Of a stretch of DNA of 61,323 nt, positions 50,350-58,501 are shown in pieces (position 1 is the first letter of the stretch; each line of letters starts with the position of its first letter). The translations under genes and the position numbers were made by a program. The notes under the pieces are model-generated. The model was not told the DNA's origin, searched no databases, and saw nothing but the letters and a program-made list of their open reading frames with translations. The stretch covers positions 1 to 61,323 of the forward strand of contig CAYUKA010000013.1 in assembly GCA_964445195.1 (NCBI GenBank), given 5' to 3'. This stretch comes from UM-FILTER-47-13 sp964445195 (GTDB lineage Bacteria; Pseudomonadota; Alphaproteobacteria; Micavibrionales; Micavibrionaceae).

Positions 50350-51468
50350 TTACACGCTTGGCCGCCATATCTCCAGAAAATCTTCGCCGAGCGTACGCCG
50401 CTCCTCAAGTGTGAAATGGCGCGCCGCATCGACCGTTTCAACCCCCAGCCCCTGAAAGGCCGGGATCCCGTCACCGCCGATCAGCTTCGGCGCGCGGAAC
50501 CACAGCAAGCGGTCAATTAGACCCGCCCGCATGAAACCGCCAAGCGTATGGCCGCCGCCCTCGATAAACACCCGCGTCAGCCCGCGGTCCGCCAGCGCCC
50601 GCAGCAAAACGGCCGGGTCAAAACGGCGTTCAGCACTGTCCAGCGCCACAATAGCGGCACCGGTATCGGCCAGCGCCTGCCGCCGTGTCTGGCCAGCATC
50701 ATGACCACAAATCACTAGCGCGTTTTTATCCTGAAAAACAACATGTTCAGGCATTACCTTTAGATCATGGTCGATCACGATCCGCAGCGGCTGCGGCCCG
50801 TCATACTCATCAAGCCGCACCGTCAGGCGCGGATTATCGGCCAGCACCGTGCCGACACCGACCATAATCGCATCGTGCCGGGCGCGGTATTCATGCGCCG
50901 CCTGCCGTGCCGCCGGGCCGGTAATCCACTGGCTGTGACCGGTATGGCTGGCAATCATGCCGTCAAGACTGGTCGCGATTTTGGCCGTCACGAACGGACG
51001 GCCCTGCGCCAACGTCATGAAAAACCCTTCATTCAAAGCTTCGGCCTGTTCCTGCGCCACGCCAAGCGTCACCGCAATCCCGGCCTGCTCCAGCCTTTCA
51101 ATGCAATGATGGTCGGCCTGCGCCGGGTCGCGGCAGGCAATCACCACCCGCGCCACCTGCGCCGCGATCAGCGCCTCGACACAGGGCGGCGTCCGGCCCG
51201 TGTGACCGCAAGGCTCCAGCGTGACATAGGCCGTTGCTCCCGCCGCCGCGTCACCGGCCTGCGCCAGCGCCTGCGTTTCGGCGTGCGGCCGCCCGCCATC
51301 GGCAGTCCGCGCGGCACCGATCACCGTGCCATCTCTGACAATAAGGCACCCGACCGCCGGGTTCGGCACGACCCGGCCCAGCCCCTGTGCAGCCAGGGCC
51401 AAAGCCTGCTGCATAAATTCGAAATCCCGGTGCGTGCCGGGCCAGATTTGCGGCTGCGGCGCGCTCAT
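50350..51468 (-). CDS. ribD: Bifunctional riboflavin deaminase/reductase RibD
   Basis: Performs deamination and side-chain reduction after GTP ring opening. The N-terminal deaminase (1-145) carries zinc ligands in RPHAETQALAQ and TLEPCGHTGRTPPCVEALI. The C-terminal reductase (about 150-370) has RPFVTAKIATSLDGMIA, SQWITGPAAR and EGGGHTLGGFM. The 372 residues are normal. It overlaps mtaB by four bases, so mtaB and the four rib genes probably form one transcript. Confidence 0.96.
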   Translation of the reverse strand: MSAPQPQIWPGTHRDFEFMQQALALAAQGLGRVVPNPAVGCLIVRDGTVIGAARTADGGRPHAETQALAQAGDAAAGATAYVTLEPCGHTGRTPPCVEALIAAQVARVVIACRDPAQADHHCIERLEQAGIAVTLGVAQEQAEALNEGFFMTLAQGRPFVTAKIATSLDGMIASHTGHSQWITGPAARQAAHEYRARHDAIMVGVGTVLADNPRLTVRLDEYDGPQPLRIVIDHDLKVMPEHVVFQDKNALVICGHDAGQTRRQALADTGAAIVALDSAERRFDPAVLLRALADRGLTRVFIEGGGHTLGGFMRAGLIDRLLWFRAPKLIGGDGIPAFQGLGVETVDAARHFTLEERRTLGEDFLEIWRPSV

Positions 51469-52718
51469 ATCAACGCCCCTTCAAGCGCCCCGTCTTTGAC
51501 CGCCTCAAGCCGCACCGGACGCAGTTCCCCCTGCGCCGCCGTGCCGGCGAACCGAACCGGGGCGAAATGCTCGCTGCGGCCAAAATTATCTTTTTCAACA
51601 ATTATTTGACGTTCCTGTTTCACGTGAAGCATCAGAAATTTTTCAAGCTGCCGCTCCCCCGCTTCGCGCAGCCGCGCCGCGCGCTCCTTGCGCACCGGGC
51701 CGGGAACCTGCGGCATCCGCGCGGCAGGCGTGCCCTCGCGCTCCGAATAGGGAAATACATGCAGGAATGTCAGATCGCATTCTTCCACGATATTCAATGT
51801 GTTAGAAAACATATCTTCAGTCTCGGTTGGAAAACCGGCGATAATATCCGCACCAAAAACCATATCCGGGCGGTAAGACCGCGCCCGGCGGCACATCTCA
51901 ATCGCATCGGCGCGCAAATGGCGGCGCTTCATGCGTTTGAGGATCATGTCGTCACCGGCCTGCAGGCTCATATGCAGATGCGGCATCAGGCGCGGCTCCT
52001 CGGCAATCAGCCGCCACAAATCATCGTCCATCTCGACCGGGTCGAGCGAGGATAGCCGCAGCCGCGGCAATTCGGGCACCAGCGCCAGCACCCGCCGGAT
52101 CATCTGGCCCAGCGTCGGCTGGCCCGGCAGGTCCGGGCCGTAAGAGGTCACGTCCACGCCGGTAAAAACGATTTCCTTGTAACCCTTTTCGACCAGCGCC
52201 CGCACCTGCTCGACAATCGCACCGATCGGCACAGAGCGGGAGTTACCGCGCCCATAGGGAATAATACAGAAGGTACAGCGGTGATCGCAGCCATTCTGCA
52301 CCTGCACGAAGGCCCGCGCGCGCCCGTCAAACCCCTCGATCAGGTGCGAGGCGGTTTCCTTAACCGCCATGATATCGTTGACGAGGACTTTCTCTTCACC
52401 GGCCGCGCCCCAGCTTTCCGGCTTGAGCTTGAGATCGTTGCCAATCACCCGGTCGACTTCATCCATCCCGGCAAAGCCCTGCGGGTCAATCTGCGCCGCA
52501 CAGCCGGTCACGATAATCTGCGCCTCCGGGTTATCGCGCCGCGCCTTGCGGATCGCCTGCCGCGCCTGCCGCTCGGCTTCCTTGGTCACGGCGCAAGTAT
52601 TGACGATAATCGCGTTTTCCAGCCCCGCCTGCTGCGCGTGGGCGCGCATCACCTCACTCTCATAGGAATTGAGGCGGCATCCGAAGGTCAGAAGTTGGGG
52701 GTCCGCAGGCTTCGTCAT
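51465..52718 (-). CDS. mtaB: tRNA t6A37 methylthiotransferase MtaB
   Basis: Radical-SAM enzyme adding a methylthio group to t6A37 in tRNA. The 417-residue product has the N-terminal UPF0004 domain (FGCRLNSYESEVM, VNTCAVTKEAE, VTGCAAQ with cluster-binding cysteines), the radical-SAM CxxxCxxC motif CDHRCTFCIIPYGRG, and FGADIIAGFPTET. The C-terminal region (about 345-417) would be a TRAM-like domain, poorly conserved to my eye. First gene of the mtaB-ribDEBH unit. Confidence 0.95.
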   Translation of the reverse strand: MTKPADPQLLTFGCRLNSYESEVMRAHAQQAGLENAIIVNTCAVTKEAERQARQAIRKARRDNPEAQIIVTGCAAQIDPQGFAGMDEVDRVIGNDLKLKPESWGAAGEEKVLVNDIMAVKETASHLIEGFDGRARAFVQVQNGCDHRCTFCIIPYGRGNSRSVPIGAIVEQVRALVEKGYKEIVFTGVDVTSYGPDLPGQPTLGQMIRRVLALVPELPRLRLSSLDPVEMDDDLWRLIAEEPRLMPHLHMSLQAGDDMILKRMKRRHLRADAIEMCRRARSYRPDMVFGADIIAGFPTETEDMFSNTLNIVEECDLTFLHVFPYSEREGTPAARMPQVPGPVRKERAARLREAGERQLEKFLMLHVKQERQIIVEKDNFGRSEHFAPVRFAGTAAQGELRPVRLEAVKDGALEGALI

Positions 52719-52740
52719 GCGGCTTTTTGTACATTTATTT

Positions 52741-53288
52741 CATGATTCCGTCAAAGAAATTACGGCTGACAAGGGACGACGGACCAGACTTCCGCCATCC
52801 GGATTCACTTTCCGAAAAAAATTTACGTTTCTCTATTGACATTATGTTTTTTCCGGCAGAAAGCCTTGCCGGACAGTGGACCGTCTGCCGCCGTTGCAGC
52901 AGCGGCAGCTGCCGGTGCTGCTGTTGCCGGCGGTGCGGCTCTGGCAGCTTCGCGGGCAGATGCCAACGAAGCATCAGACACTGATGATCCGGAACCCGAT
53001 GAAAACACCATAGGTCCCGAAGACCTCGCAGAGTTTTTTGATAACGCGGCTGATGCAGGCGATCAGGGCGAACCGGAAGTGCCCGAAACAGACGTGCCAA
53101 CGGTTGCATCCGGGGTGGATCAGGATAGCCTGCGTGAAGTGCTGCGCTTGCAACTTGCGTTCGCGCGCGAGATGGAAGCACACGCCGCCCGGGTGATCCC
53201 GGTACTGGAACAGGCACTGGCAGCGGCAGAGACGGGTCATACCGCTGTGCCAGATGATGCTGAACGGTCCAGATCTTTCAGACCATAA
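52741..53288 (+). pseudogene. Small gene of unknown function with a T6-run frameshift
   Basis: Two overlapping frames look like one gene. From ATG 52741, MIPSKKLRLTRDDGPDFRHP continues sensibly to MFFPAESLA and then turns into Cys/Arg nonsense. From the T6 run at 52847-52852, another frame carries an Ala/Gly-rich hydrophobic stretch, an acidic segment (TDDPEPDENTIGPEDLAEFF) and a C-terminal helix (DSLREVLRLQLAFAREMEAH). Losing one T would join them into about 181 residues. A sequencing error, a dead gene or phase variation are all possible. If the upper frame is not used, the second part could start at a TTG (52836 or 52866). Family not recognised. Confidence 0.55.
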
Positions 53289-53303
53289 GATTTCTGACTA
53301 ACA

Positions 53304-53348
53304 AATGCCGGACGCACCTGGACGAAACAGGGTGTCCGGCATTATTTA
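53304..53348. terminator. Hairpin between convergent genes
   Basis: AATGCCGGAC (53304) pairs perfectly with GTCCGGCATT (53334), with an inner CCTG/CAGG extension. It lies 16 bases after the plus-strand stop and touches the dapF stop codon. U-runs on either side are poor, so it may be a bidirectional but weak terminator. Confidence 0.6.
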
Positions 53349-54176
53349 TCCATCATTTTCAATCGCTATCCGGCCCTCGAATACATACGCCGCGGGACCG
53401 GTCATCAGCACATGATCGTCCTGCTCCCGCCATTCAAGGAATAAGGAGCCGCCATCGAGGATAACCTCGGCCTTGCGCCCGGCCAGACCGCGCCGCACCG
53501 CCGCGACGATCACCGCACAGGCGCCGGAGCCGCAGGCCAGCGTAACGCCCGTACCACGCTCCCAGACACGCACCCGGAGTTTGTCATCCGCGAGCACCTG
53601 CGCAAATTCAACATTGGTGCGCTCAGGGAACAGGACATGGCGCTCCACCTGCATGCCCAGCCCTTCGACATCGACCAGTTCCGCATTATCAACGAAAAAG
53701 ACCGTATGCGGGTTACCCATATTCACGGCTACCGGGTCGGTTAATTCCCCGCTCATCACCCCCAGATGCAGCGTATCGCGCTCCTCGGACAGCGGAATAT
53801 CCTGCCAGCCCAGCTTCGGCGCCCCCATATCGACCGTGACCATGTCATTGGCCGCCGCGCGGCAGGCGAGCAAACCGGCCACCGTTTCAATCACACAATC
53901 ATCACGGCCTTGCTCATCCATCAGCAGGCGCGCAACACAACGTGTCCCGTTGCCGCAGGCCTCCAGCGGCGAGCCATCCATATTGTACATGTCGAGGAAA
54001 ATATCGGCGCCCGCGCTTTGCGGCAGCTTGATGTGGATGACCTGGTCACAGCCGACGCCGCGTTTCCGGTCGGCGATTTCAATGACCTGTGCAGCATCCA
54101 GAGACGGCGCGCCATCACGCTGATCAATGATCACGAAATCATTGCCCAGACCCTGCATTTTTTTGAAAGACAACAT
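53346..54176 (-). CDS. dapF: Diaminopimelate epimerase
   Basis: Converts LL- to meso-diaminopimelate for lysine and peptidoglycan synthesis. The 276-residue product starts MLSFKKMQGLGNDFVIID. It has both catalytic cysteines: ACGNGTRCVARLL and LACGSGACAVIVAA, plus the typical MGNPHTVFF and RTNVEFAQV motifs. I choose 54176; a Met four codons earlier is also possible. Its linkage with mtaB and ffh is common in alphaproteobacteria. Confidence 0.96.
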   Translation of the reverse strand: MLSFKKMQGLGNDFVIIDQRDGAPSLDAAQVIEIADRKRGVGCDQVIHIKLPQSAGADIFLDMYNMDGSPLEACGNGTRCVARLLMDEQGRDDCVIETVAGLLACRAAANDMVTVDMGAPKLGWQDIPLSEERDTLHLGVMSGELTDPVAVNMGNPHTVFFVDNAELVDVEGLGMQVERHVLFPERTNVEFAQVLADDKLRVRVWERGTGVTLACGSGACAVIVAAVRRGLAGRKAEVILDGGSLFLEWREQDDHVLMTGPAAYVFEGRIAIENDG

Positions 54177-54224
54177 AAACCCTTGCATATCATAGGCGTT
54201 TGATGATAGAAAGCGCCAAATTCA

Positions 54225-54292
54225 ACGACATTGATGTTAAATGTCGTGCTTAACGGTACCCCGCAGTCGGCGATTAGGAGCGCTCACTGCGG
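54225..54292. other. Two inverted repeats in the dapF-ffh intergenic region
   Basis: ACGACATT-N7-AATGTCGT (54225-54247) and CCGCAGT-N18-ACTGCGG (54261-54292). They lie 110-175 bases before the ffh start. Either could be an operator or leader structure controlling ffh; the second is followed by CAGTTTTA and might act as a weak terminator. No promoter is convincing. Confidence 0.4.
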
Positions 54293-54399
54293 CAGTTTTA
54301 ATTTGTTCAACCTTCCTGAAGTCGGTTGAGACAGGCATAGGGCAAGCATCAACCAAGTTTACGCAGGTTGAGCAAACGTGAGCGAGAGCGAACAAACAT

Positions 54400-55998
54400 A
54401 TGTTTGAGAATTTGAGCGACAGACTCGGCGGCATTTTCAGCAAGCTCAAGGGCAAAGGCGCGCTGAAGGAAGCCGATGTTGACGAGGCGATGCGGGAAAT
54501 CCGCGTCGCGCTGCTGGAAGCCGACGTCGCGCTGCCGGTCGTCAAGCAGTTCGTCGCCAATGTCAAAGAAGAAGCCGTCGGCCAGGAAATCATCAAAGGA
54601 GTCAACCCGGCCCAGCAGGTCGTCAAGATCGTTAATGACGCGATGATCGAAATGCTCGGCGGCACGCTTGAAGGCGAGGAAGAGCAGACCGACGAGCAAA
54701 AGCTGCACTTTGCCTCCCCGCCCTGCGCGTATCTGATGGTCGGCCTGCAAGGCTCCGGTAAAACCACCAGCACCGCAAAAATCGCGAAATTCATCGAAGA
54801 CAGGCACAAACAAAAAGTGCTGATGGCCAGCCTCGATATCCACCGCCCGGCCGCGCAGGAACAGCTGCGCCAGCTCGGCGAGCAGACCGGCATCGCCACC
54901 CTGCCGATTATCGAGGGCCAGAACGCGGTGCAGATTGCCGGGCGTGCAATGGATACCGCACGCACAGAAGGCTTTGACCTGGTTATTCTCGATACGGCCG
55001 GGCGCCTGTCGATTGATGAGAAACTGATGCAGGAAGTGGCCGACGTCAAGGCCGCCACCCACCCGGTCGAAACGCTGCTGGTCGCCGATGCGATGACCGG
55101 CCAGGACGCTGTGAACACCGCGCAGGCTTTTGATGCCAAGGTCGGCATCACCGGCGTCATGCTGACCCGCGTTGACGGCGATGCGCGCGGCGGCGCGGCG
55201 ATGTCGATGAAGGCCGTCACCGGCAAGCCGATCAAACTGCTCGGCGTCGGTGAGAAATGGGACGCGCTGGAGCCGTTCTATCCCGACCGTATGGCCAGCC
55301 GTATTCTCGGCATGGGCGATGTCGTCAGCCTCGTTGAAAAGGCCGTTGAAACAGTCGATCAGGAAGAAGCCGCGAAAATGGCGGCCAAGTTCAAGAAAGG
55401 CCAGTTCGACTTTAATGACCTGCTGCAGCAGATGCGCCAGATCGGCAAGATGGGCGGCGCCGGCAGCATCATGAAAATGCTGCCCGGCCTCGGCAAGATG
55501 GCCGCGCAGATGGAAGAGGCCGGGATGGATGACGCGATCCTGAAACGGCAGGAGGCCATCATCCTGTCGATGACAAAGGAAGAACGCGAAAAACCCAAAC
55601 TGCTCAACGCCTCGCGCCGCAAGCGTATCGCCGCCGGCTCCGGCGTGGCTGTGCAGGATGTGAACAAGCTGGTCAAGCAGCTAGAGCAAATGCAGATCAT
55701 GATGAAGCGCATGAAGAAAATGGGCATGGGCAAAATGATGGGCATGATGAAGGGTATGATGGGCGCGCAGGATGCCGACATGCTGATGAAAAGCATGGAC
55801 CCCGACGCGCTGGCCAAAGATATGGCCGGTAGCGGCGCCGATGAAGGGCCCCCCGATAATCCCCTGGGTGATAACCCATTCCTGCCTGGCGGACCGCTGT
55901 CCGGACAGGGCCTGCCGCCGGGAATGGGTATGCCCGGCATGGGCCTGCCCACCCGCGGCGGAACGAAGAAAAACCGCAAGAAAGGCAAGAAAAGATAA
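54400..55998 (+). CDS. ffh: Signal recognition particle protein Ffh
   Basis: SRP GTPase that binds signal sequences on nascent chains. The 532-residue product has the N domain (MFENLSDRLGGIFSKLKGKG), G domain with VGLQGSGKTTSTAKIAKF, DTAGRLSIDEKLMQE and TRVDGDARGGAAMS, and a methionine-rich M domain (from about residue 330) with SRRKRIAAGSGVAVQDVNKL for SRP RNA contact. The tail is long and Gly/Met/Pro-rich (GMGMPGMGLP), which makes it about 80 residues longer than the E. coli protein. Head of the ffh-rpsP-rimM-trmD-rplS cluster. Confidence 0.98.
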   Translation: MFENLSDRLGGIFSKLKGKGALKEADVDEAMREIRVALLEADVALPVVKQFVANVKEEAVGQEIIKGVNPAQQVVKIVNDAMIEMLGGTLEGEEEQTDEQKLHFASPPCAYLMVGLQGSGKTTSTAKIAKFIEDRHKQKVLMASLDIHRPAAQEQLRQLGEQTGIATLPIIEGQNAVQIAGRAMDTARTEGFDLVILDTAGRLSIDEKLMQEVADVKAATHPVETLLVADAMTGQDAVNTAQAFDAKVGITGVMLTRVDGDARGGAAMSMKAVTGKPIKLLGVGEKWDALEPFYPDRMASRILGMGDVVSLVEKAVETVDQEEAAKMAAKFKKGQFDFNDLLQQMRQIGKMGGAGSIMKMLPGLGKMAAQMEEAGMDDAILKRQEAIILSMTKEEREKPKLLNASRRKRIAAGSGVAVQDVNKLVKQLEQMQIMMKRMKKMGMGKMMGMMKGMMGAQDADMLMKSMDPDALAKDMAGSGADEGPPDNPLGDNPFLPGGPLSGQGLPPGMGMPGMGLPTRGGTKKNRKKGKKR

Positions 55999-56009
55999 TT
56001 GAATGATTA

Positions 56010-56048
56010 GATGTTTGGATGCTTAGAACCTCTAATAATCCAAACATC
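56010..56048. other. Stem-loop between ffh and rpsP
   Basis: GATGTTTGGAT (56010) and ATCCAAACATC (56038) form an 11-bp stem with a 17-base loop. There is no U-run, so a processing or mRNA-stability element is likelier than a terminator. The rpsP ribosome site (AAAGGAGAACG) follows at about 56070. Confidence 0.5.
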
Positions 56049-56083
56049 CAATGATCCAATTTCTAAACTAAAGGAGAACGACA

Positions 56084-56674
56084 ATGGCATTGGCAATGAG
56101 ACTATCAAGAGGCGGACGTAAAGGCCGCCCGTTTTACCGGATCGTGGTGGCGGACAAACGCATGCCGCGTGACGGCCGTTACATAGAAAAGCTCGGGACT
56201 TACAACCCGCTGCTGGCGAATGACGACGAAAAGCGCGTCATTGCGAACGAAGAGCGCATTAAATACTGGCTGGACCAGGGCGCGAAGCCGTCTGACCGGG
56301 TCGCAAAGCTGCTGGCGAAATTCGGCCTGACCGAAGTGCCGGAAATCCGCGAAACCCCGAAGAAATCGGCACAAAGCGAAAAAACCAAAATACGCATCGC
56401 CGATAAGGAAGAAAAGCGCAAGGAAGCTGCCGAAGCGGCTGCCGCCGCCGCTGAAGAAGCCAAAGCTGCCGAGGAAGCCGCGAAAGCCGAAGCGGAAGCG
56501 GCACCGGTTGAAGAGGCCGCTCCTGCAGAAGAGGCACAGGCCGAGGAGGCAAAAGCTGAAGAGCAGCCAGCCGAGGAAGCACCAGCTGAAGAGGCCAAAG
56601 AAGAAGCCAAAGACGAGCCCGCCGCTGACGCTGCAGCGGACGAACCTAAAGAAGAGGAGAAAAAAGAGGGGTAA
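56084..56674 (+). CDS. rpsP: 30S ribosomal protein S16 with long acidic tail
   Basis: The first 85 residues are a standard bS16 (MALAMRLSRGGRKGRPFYRI, VVADKRMPRDGRYIEKLGTY, NPL). After about residue 105 comes a 90-residue Ala/Glu/Lys-rich low-complexity tail (AEAAAAAAEEAKAAEEAAKA, then PAEEAPAEEAKEE repeats), giving 196 residues against 80-90 in E. coli. Extended S16 tails occur in alphaproteobacteria; this one is at the long end. Strong ribosome site AAAGGAG. The next gene, rimM, has been pushed away by an inserted repeat and DUF559 gene. Confidence 0.97.
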   Translation: MALAMRLSRGGRKGRPFYRIVVADKRMPRDGRYIEKLGTYNPLLANDDEKRVIANEERIKYWLDQGAKPSDRVAKLLAKFGLTEVPEIRETPKKSAQSEKTKIRIADKEEKRKEAAEAAAAAAEEAKAAEEAAKAEAEAAPVEEAAPAEEAQAEEAKAEEQPAEEAPAEEAKEEAKDEPAADAAADEPKEEEKKEG

Positions 56675-56677
56675 TTG

Positions 56678-56795
56678 CCCCCTCACCCAAGTTTCGCTAA
56701 AGCCTGCGTCTTAAGCTCAACATATCCCTCTCCCTCAAGGGAGAGGGATGAGAGCAATTGGCGACGCAGGAGCCTAGCGCGAGCCGGGTGAGGGT
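56678..56795. repeat. Palindromic repeat, family 2, beside DUF559
   Basis: From CCCCCTCACCCAAGTTTCGC to GCGAGCCGGGTGAGGGT, with a central perfect palindrome ATCCCTCTCCCT-CAA-GGGAGAGGGAT (56724-56749) and nested CTGCGTC/GACGCAG arms. The reverse complement matches the element at 48471. Such 'CCCTCTCC' palindromes frequently flank DUF559 genes in proteobacterial genomes, as far as I recall. It begins directly after the rpsP stop. Confidence 0.85.
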
Positions 56796-56815
56796 CAAAA
56801 GCCAAACCACAAGCC

Positions 56816-57154
56816 ATGCCCGACCTGATTCCAAACGCCCGCGTCCTGCGCAAAGACCAGACAAAAGCTGAAGCCTTGCTGTGGCGCCATCTTCGAAACC
56901 GCCGTTTCAACGGCCTGAAATTCCGGCGACAGCATCCGGTTCCCCCCTATATCGCTGACTTTTGTTGCGAAGAAAAGCGCCTGATTATCGAGCTTGACGG
57001 CGGCCAGCACAGCCCCGAAATTGATAAAGCCAGAACGGCCTTTCTTGAGCAAAAAGGCTACGGCATTCTGCGTTTCTGGAACAACGAACTGTTTGATAAT
57101 ATTGAAGGCGTCCTTCACGTGATCCAAAGCCATGCCGAACCAAACAAACAATAA
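56816..57154 (+). CDS. DUF559 endonuclease-like protein
   Basis: A 112-residue member of the DUF559 family (PD-(D/E)XK / very-short-patch-repair-like fold). It shows ARVLRKDQTKAEALLWRHLR, FNGLKFRRQHPVPPYIADFC, then the core LIIELDGGQH with acidic catalytic candidates Asp and Glu, and LRFWNNELFDNIEGVL. It is located, with its palindromic repeat, inside the rpsP-rimM-trmD operon, and its last 23 bases overlap the rimM start. This suggests insertion of a repeat-associated gene without breaking downstream expression. Biological role not established. Confidence 0.92.
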   Translation: MPDLIPNARVLRKDQTKAEALLWRHLRNRRFNGLKFRRQHPVPPYIADFCCEEKRLIIELDGGQHSPEIDKARTAFLEQKGYGILRFWNNELFDNIEGVLHVIQSHAEPNKQ

Positions 57155-57656
57155 GCGCGTCTGCCTCGGCGTTATCGCTACGGCGCACGGCGTGAAGGGG
57201 CTGGTCAGGATCAAGTGCGAGGCTGACGACCCGCACATGCTGGACGGCCCGCTCTATACGACCGAGAGCGGTGCAGAAACAGTCACGCTTACCCTCAAGA
57301 ATTCTCTCGGATCGGGGGGAGGGAAATACTGGCTCGCCGCGGTAGACGGCGTGACGGATCGCGACGCCGCTCTCGCCCTGCGCGGAACCAGGCTCTGGAT
57401 CGACCGCGCCGCCCTGCCCGCCCTTGAAGACGAAAACGAGTTTTACATCGAAGACCTGATCGGCCTGAAAGCCGTTAACGAACAAAACGGCGATGAAGGC
57501 ACAGTGATCGCCGTCGAAAATTTCGGCGCCGGCGACCTGCTTGAAATCCGCCCGCCGCAGGGCGACAGCTATTACCTGCCCTTCACAAAAGAAAACGTGC
57601 CCGGTATCGATATCACCGCCGCGCAGATTACAATTGTACCGCCGGAAACAGGATAA
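57132..57656 (+). CDS. rimM: Ribosome maturation factor RimM
   Basis: Binds S19 and helps assemble the 30S head. The 174-residue product has the N-terminal RimM domain (VCLGVIATAHGVKGLVRIKC) and the PRC-barrel domain (NEFYIEDLIGLKAVNEQNGD, then FGAGDLLEI, YLPFTKENVPGID). The ATG at 57132 is the only start that keeps the conserved N-terminus. It lies inside the 3' end of the DUF559 gene, so translation may depend on the inserted gene. Followed by trmD after four bases. Confidence 0.96.
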   Translation: MPNQTNNKRVCLGVIATAHGVKGLVRIKCEADDPHMLDGPLYTTESGAETVTLTLKNSLGSGGGKYWLAAVDGVTDRDAALALRGTRLWIDRAALPALEDENEFYIEDLIGLKAVNEQNGDEGTVIAVENFGAGDLLEIRPPQGDSYYLPFTKENVPGIDITAAQITIVPPETG

Positions 57657-57660
57657 AGCG

Positions 57661-58362
57661 ATGACATTCCACGTAAACATCCTGACCCTGTTCCCGGAGA
57701 TGTTCCCCGGCTCTCTCGGACACAGCCTGTCGGGAAAAGCGCTGGAACGCGGCGACTGGTCTTACAGGGCTGTGAATATCCGCGATTTCGCCGAAGGGGT
57801 TCATAAAAGCGTCGATGATACGCCGTATGGCGGCGGCGCAGGTATGGTCATGCGCGCCGATGTGATTGAAAAAGCGCTGTTGTCAGTACCAGAAGCAGGC
57901 CGCGCAATCTACCTTTCCCCCCGCGGCAAACCCTTAACGCAGCCACTTGTGCAGGAACTGACCGCCGCCCCGGCCCTCACCCTGCTCTGCGGCCGCTATG
58001 AGGGGGTCGACCAGCGCGTGCTGGACGCTTACGCATTCGAGGAAATCAGCGTCGGCGACTATGTTCTCTCAGGCGGAGAACCGGCGGCCTTAGTGCTGAT
58101 GGATGCCTGTATCCGGCTGCTGCCCGGCGTCATGGGCAATGATGATACCGCCGCTGAAGAGAGCTTTTCCCCGGCGACCGGCGGGCTGCTGGAATACCCG
58201 CATTATACCCGCCCGGCGGCGTGGACGGCAGCGGACGGCAATACCTATGAGGTGCCGGACATCCTGACCAGCGGTGATCATGCCAAAATCGCGGCCTGGC
58301 GGCGGGAACAGGCGGAAACCCTGACCCGGACCGTCCGGCCTGACCTGCTTGAGAAAAAGTAA
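57661..58362 (+). CDS. trmD: tRNA (guanine-N1)-methyltransferase TrmD
   Basis: Methylates G37 of tRNAs reading CUN, CCN and CGG to prevent frameshifting. The 233-residue product begins MTFHVNILTLFPEMFPGSLG, has DDTPYGGGAGMVMRADV and the trefoil-knot SAM site LLCGRYEGVDQRVLD with ISVGDYVLSGGEPAALVLMD. The start at 57661 is fixed by family N-termini; the frame is open further upstream through rimM but that is a shadow. Confidence 0.97.
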   Translation: MTFHVNILTLFPEMFPGSLGHSLSGKALERGDWSYRAVNIRDFAEGVHKSVDDTPYGGGAGMVMRADVIEKALLSVPEAGRAIYLSPRGKPLTQPLVQELTAAPALTLLCGRYEGVDQRVLDAYAFEEISVGDYVLSGGEPAALVLMDACIRLLPGVMGNDDTAAEESFSPATGGLLEYPHYTRPAAWTAADGNTYEVPDILTSGDHAKIAAWRREQAETLTRTVRPDLLEKK

Positions 58363-58370
58363 GAATTACC

Positions 58371-58399
58371 TTGCATTCCGGGCGTCAAACCCTTATAAA
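58371..58399 (+). promoter_or_regulatory. Internal promoter before rplS
   Basis: TTGCAT (58371-58376), 17-base spacer, TATAAA (58394-58399). Predicted start near 58406 gives a leader of about 95 bases before rplS, containing an imperfect GAACC...GGTTC pairing. It would let L19 be expressed independently of the ffh-trmD genes. Confidence 0.6.
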
Positions 58400-58501
58400 A
58401 ACGCTGCTTTAAGGGCACCTTGTAAAAAAGATAAGCGAACCGCCGGGCCGATCATGATGAAGCCTGATTTCGGGTTCCGATAAAGGAAAAGGACAAAAAC
58501 T

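Noticed and set aside
50326..52740. FMN riboswitch expected before the riboflavin genes
   Set aside because: The ribD-ribE gap is 24 bases and mtaB overlaps ribD; no RFN-type sequence is visible upstream of mtaB either.
52735..53217. 160-codon minus-strand frame opposite the frameshifted small gene
   Set aside because: Arg/Pro/Leu-rich with no domain; the plus strand shows a plausible hydrophobic segment, acidic region and helix. Not fully excluded.
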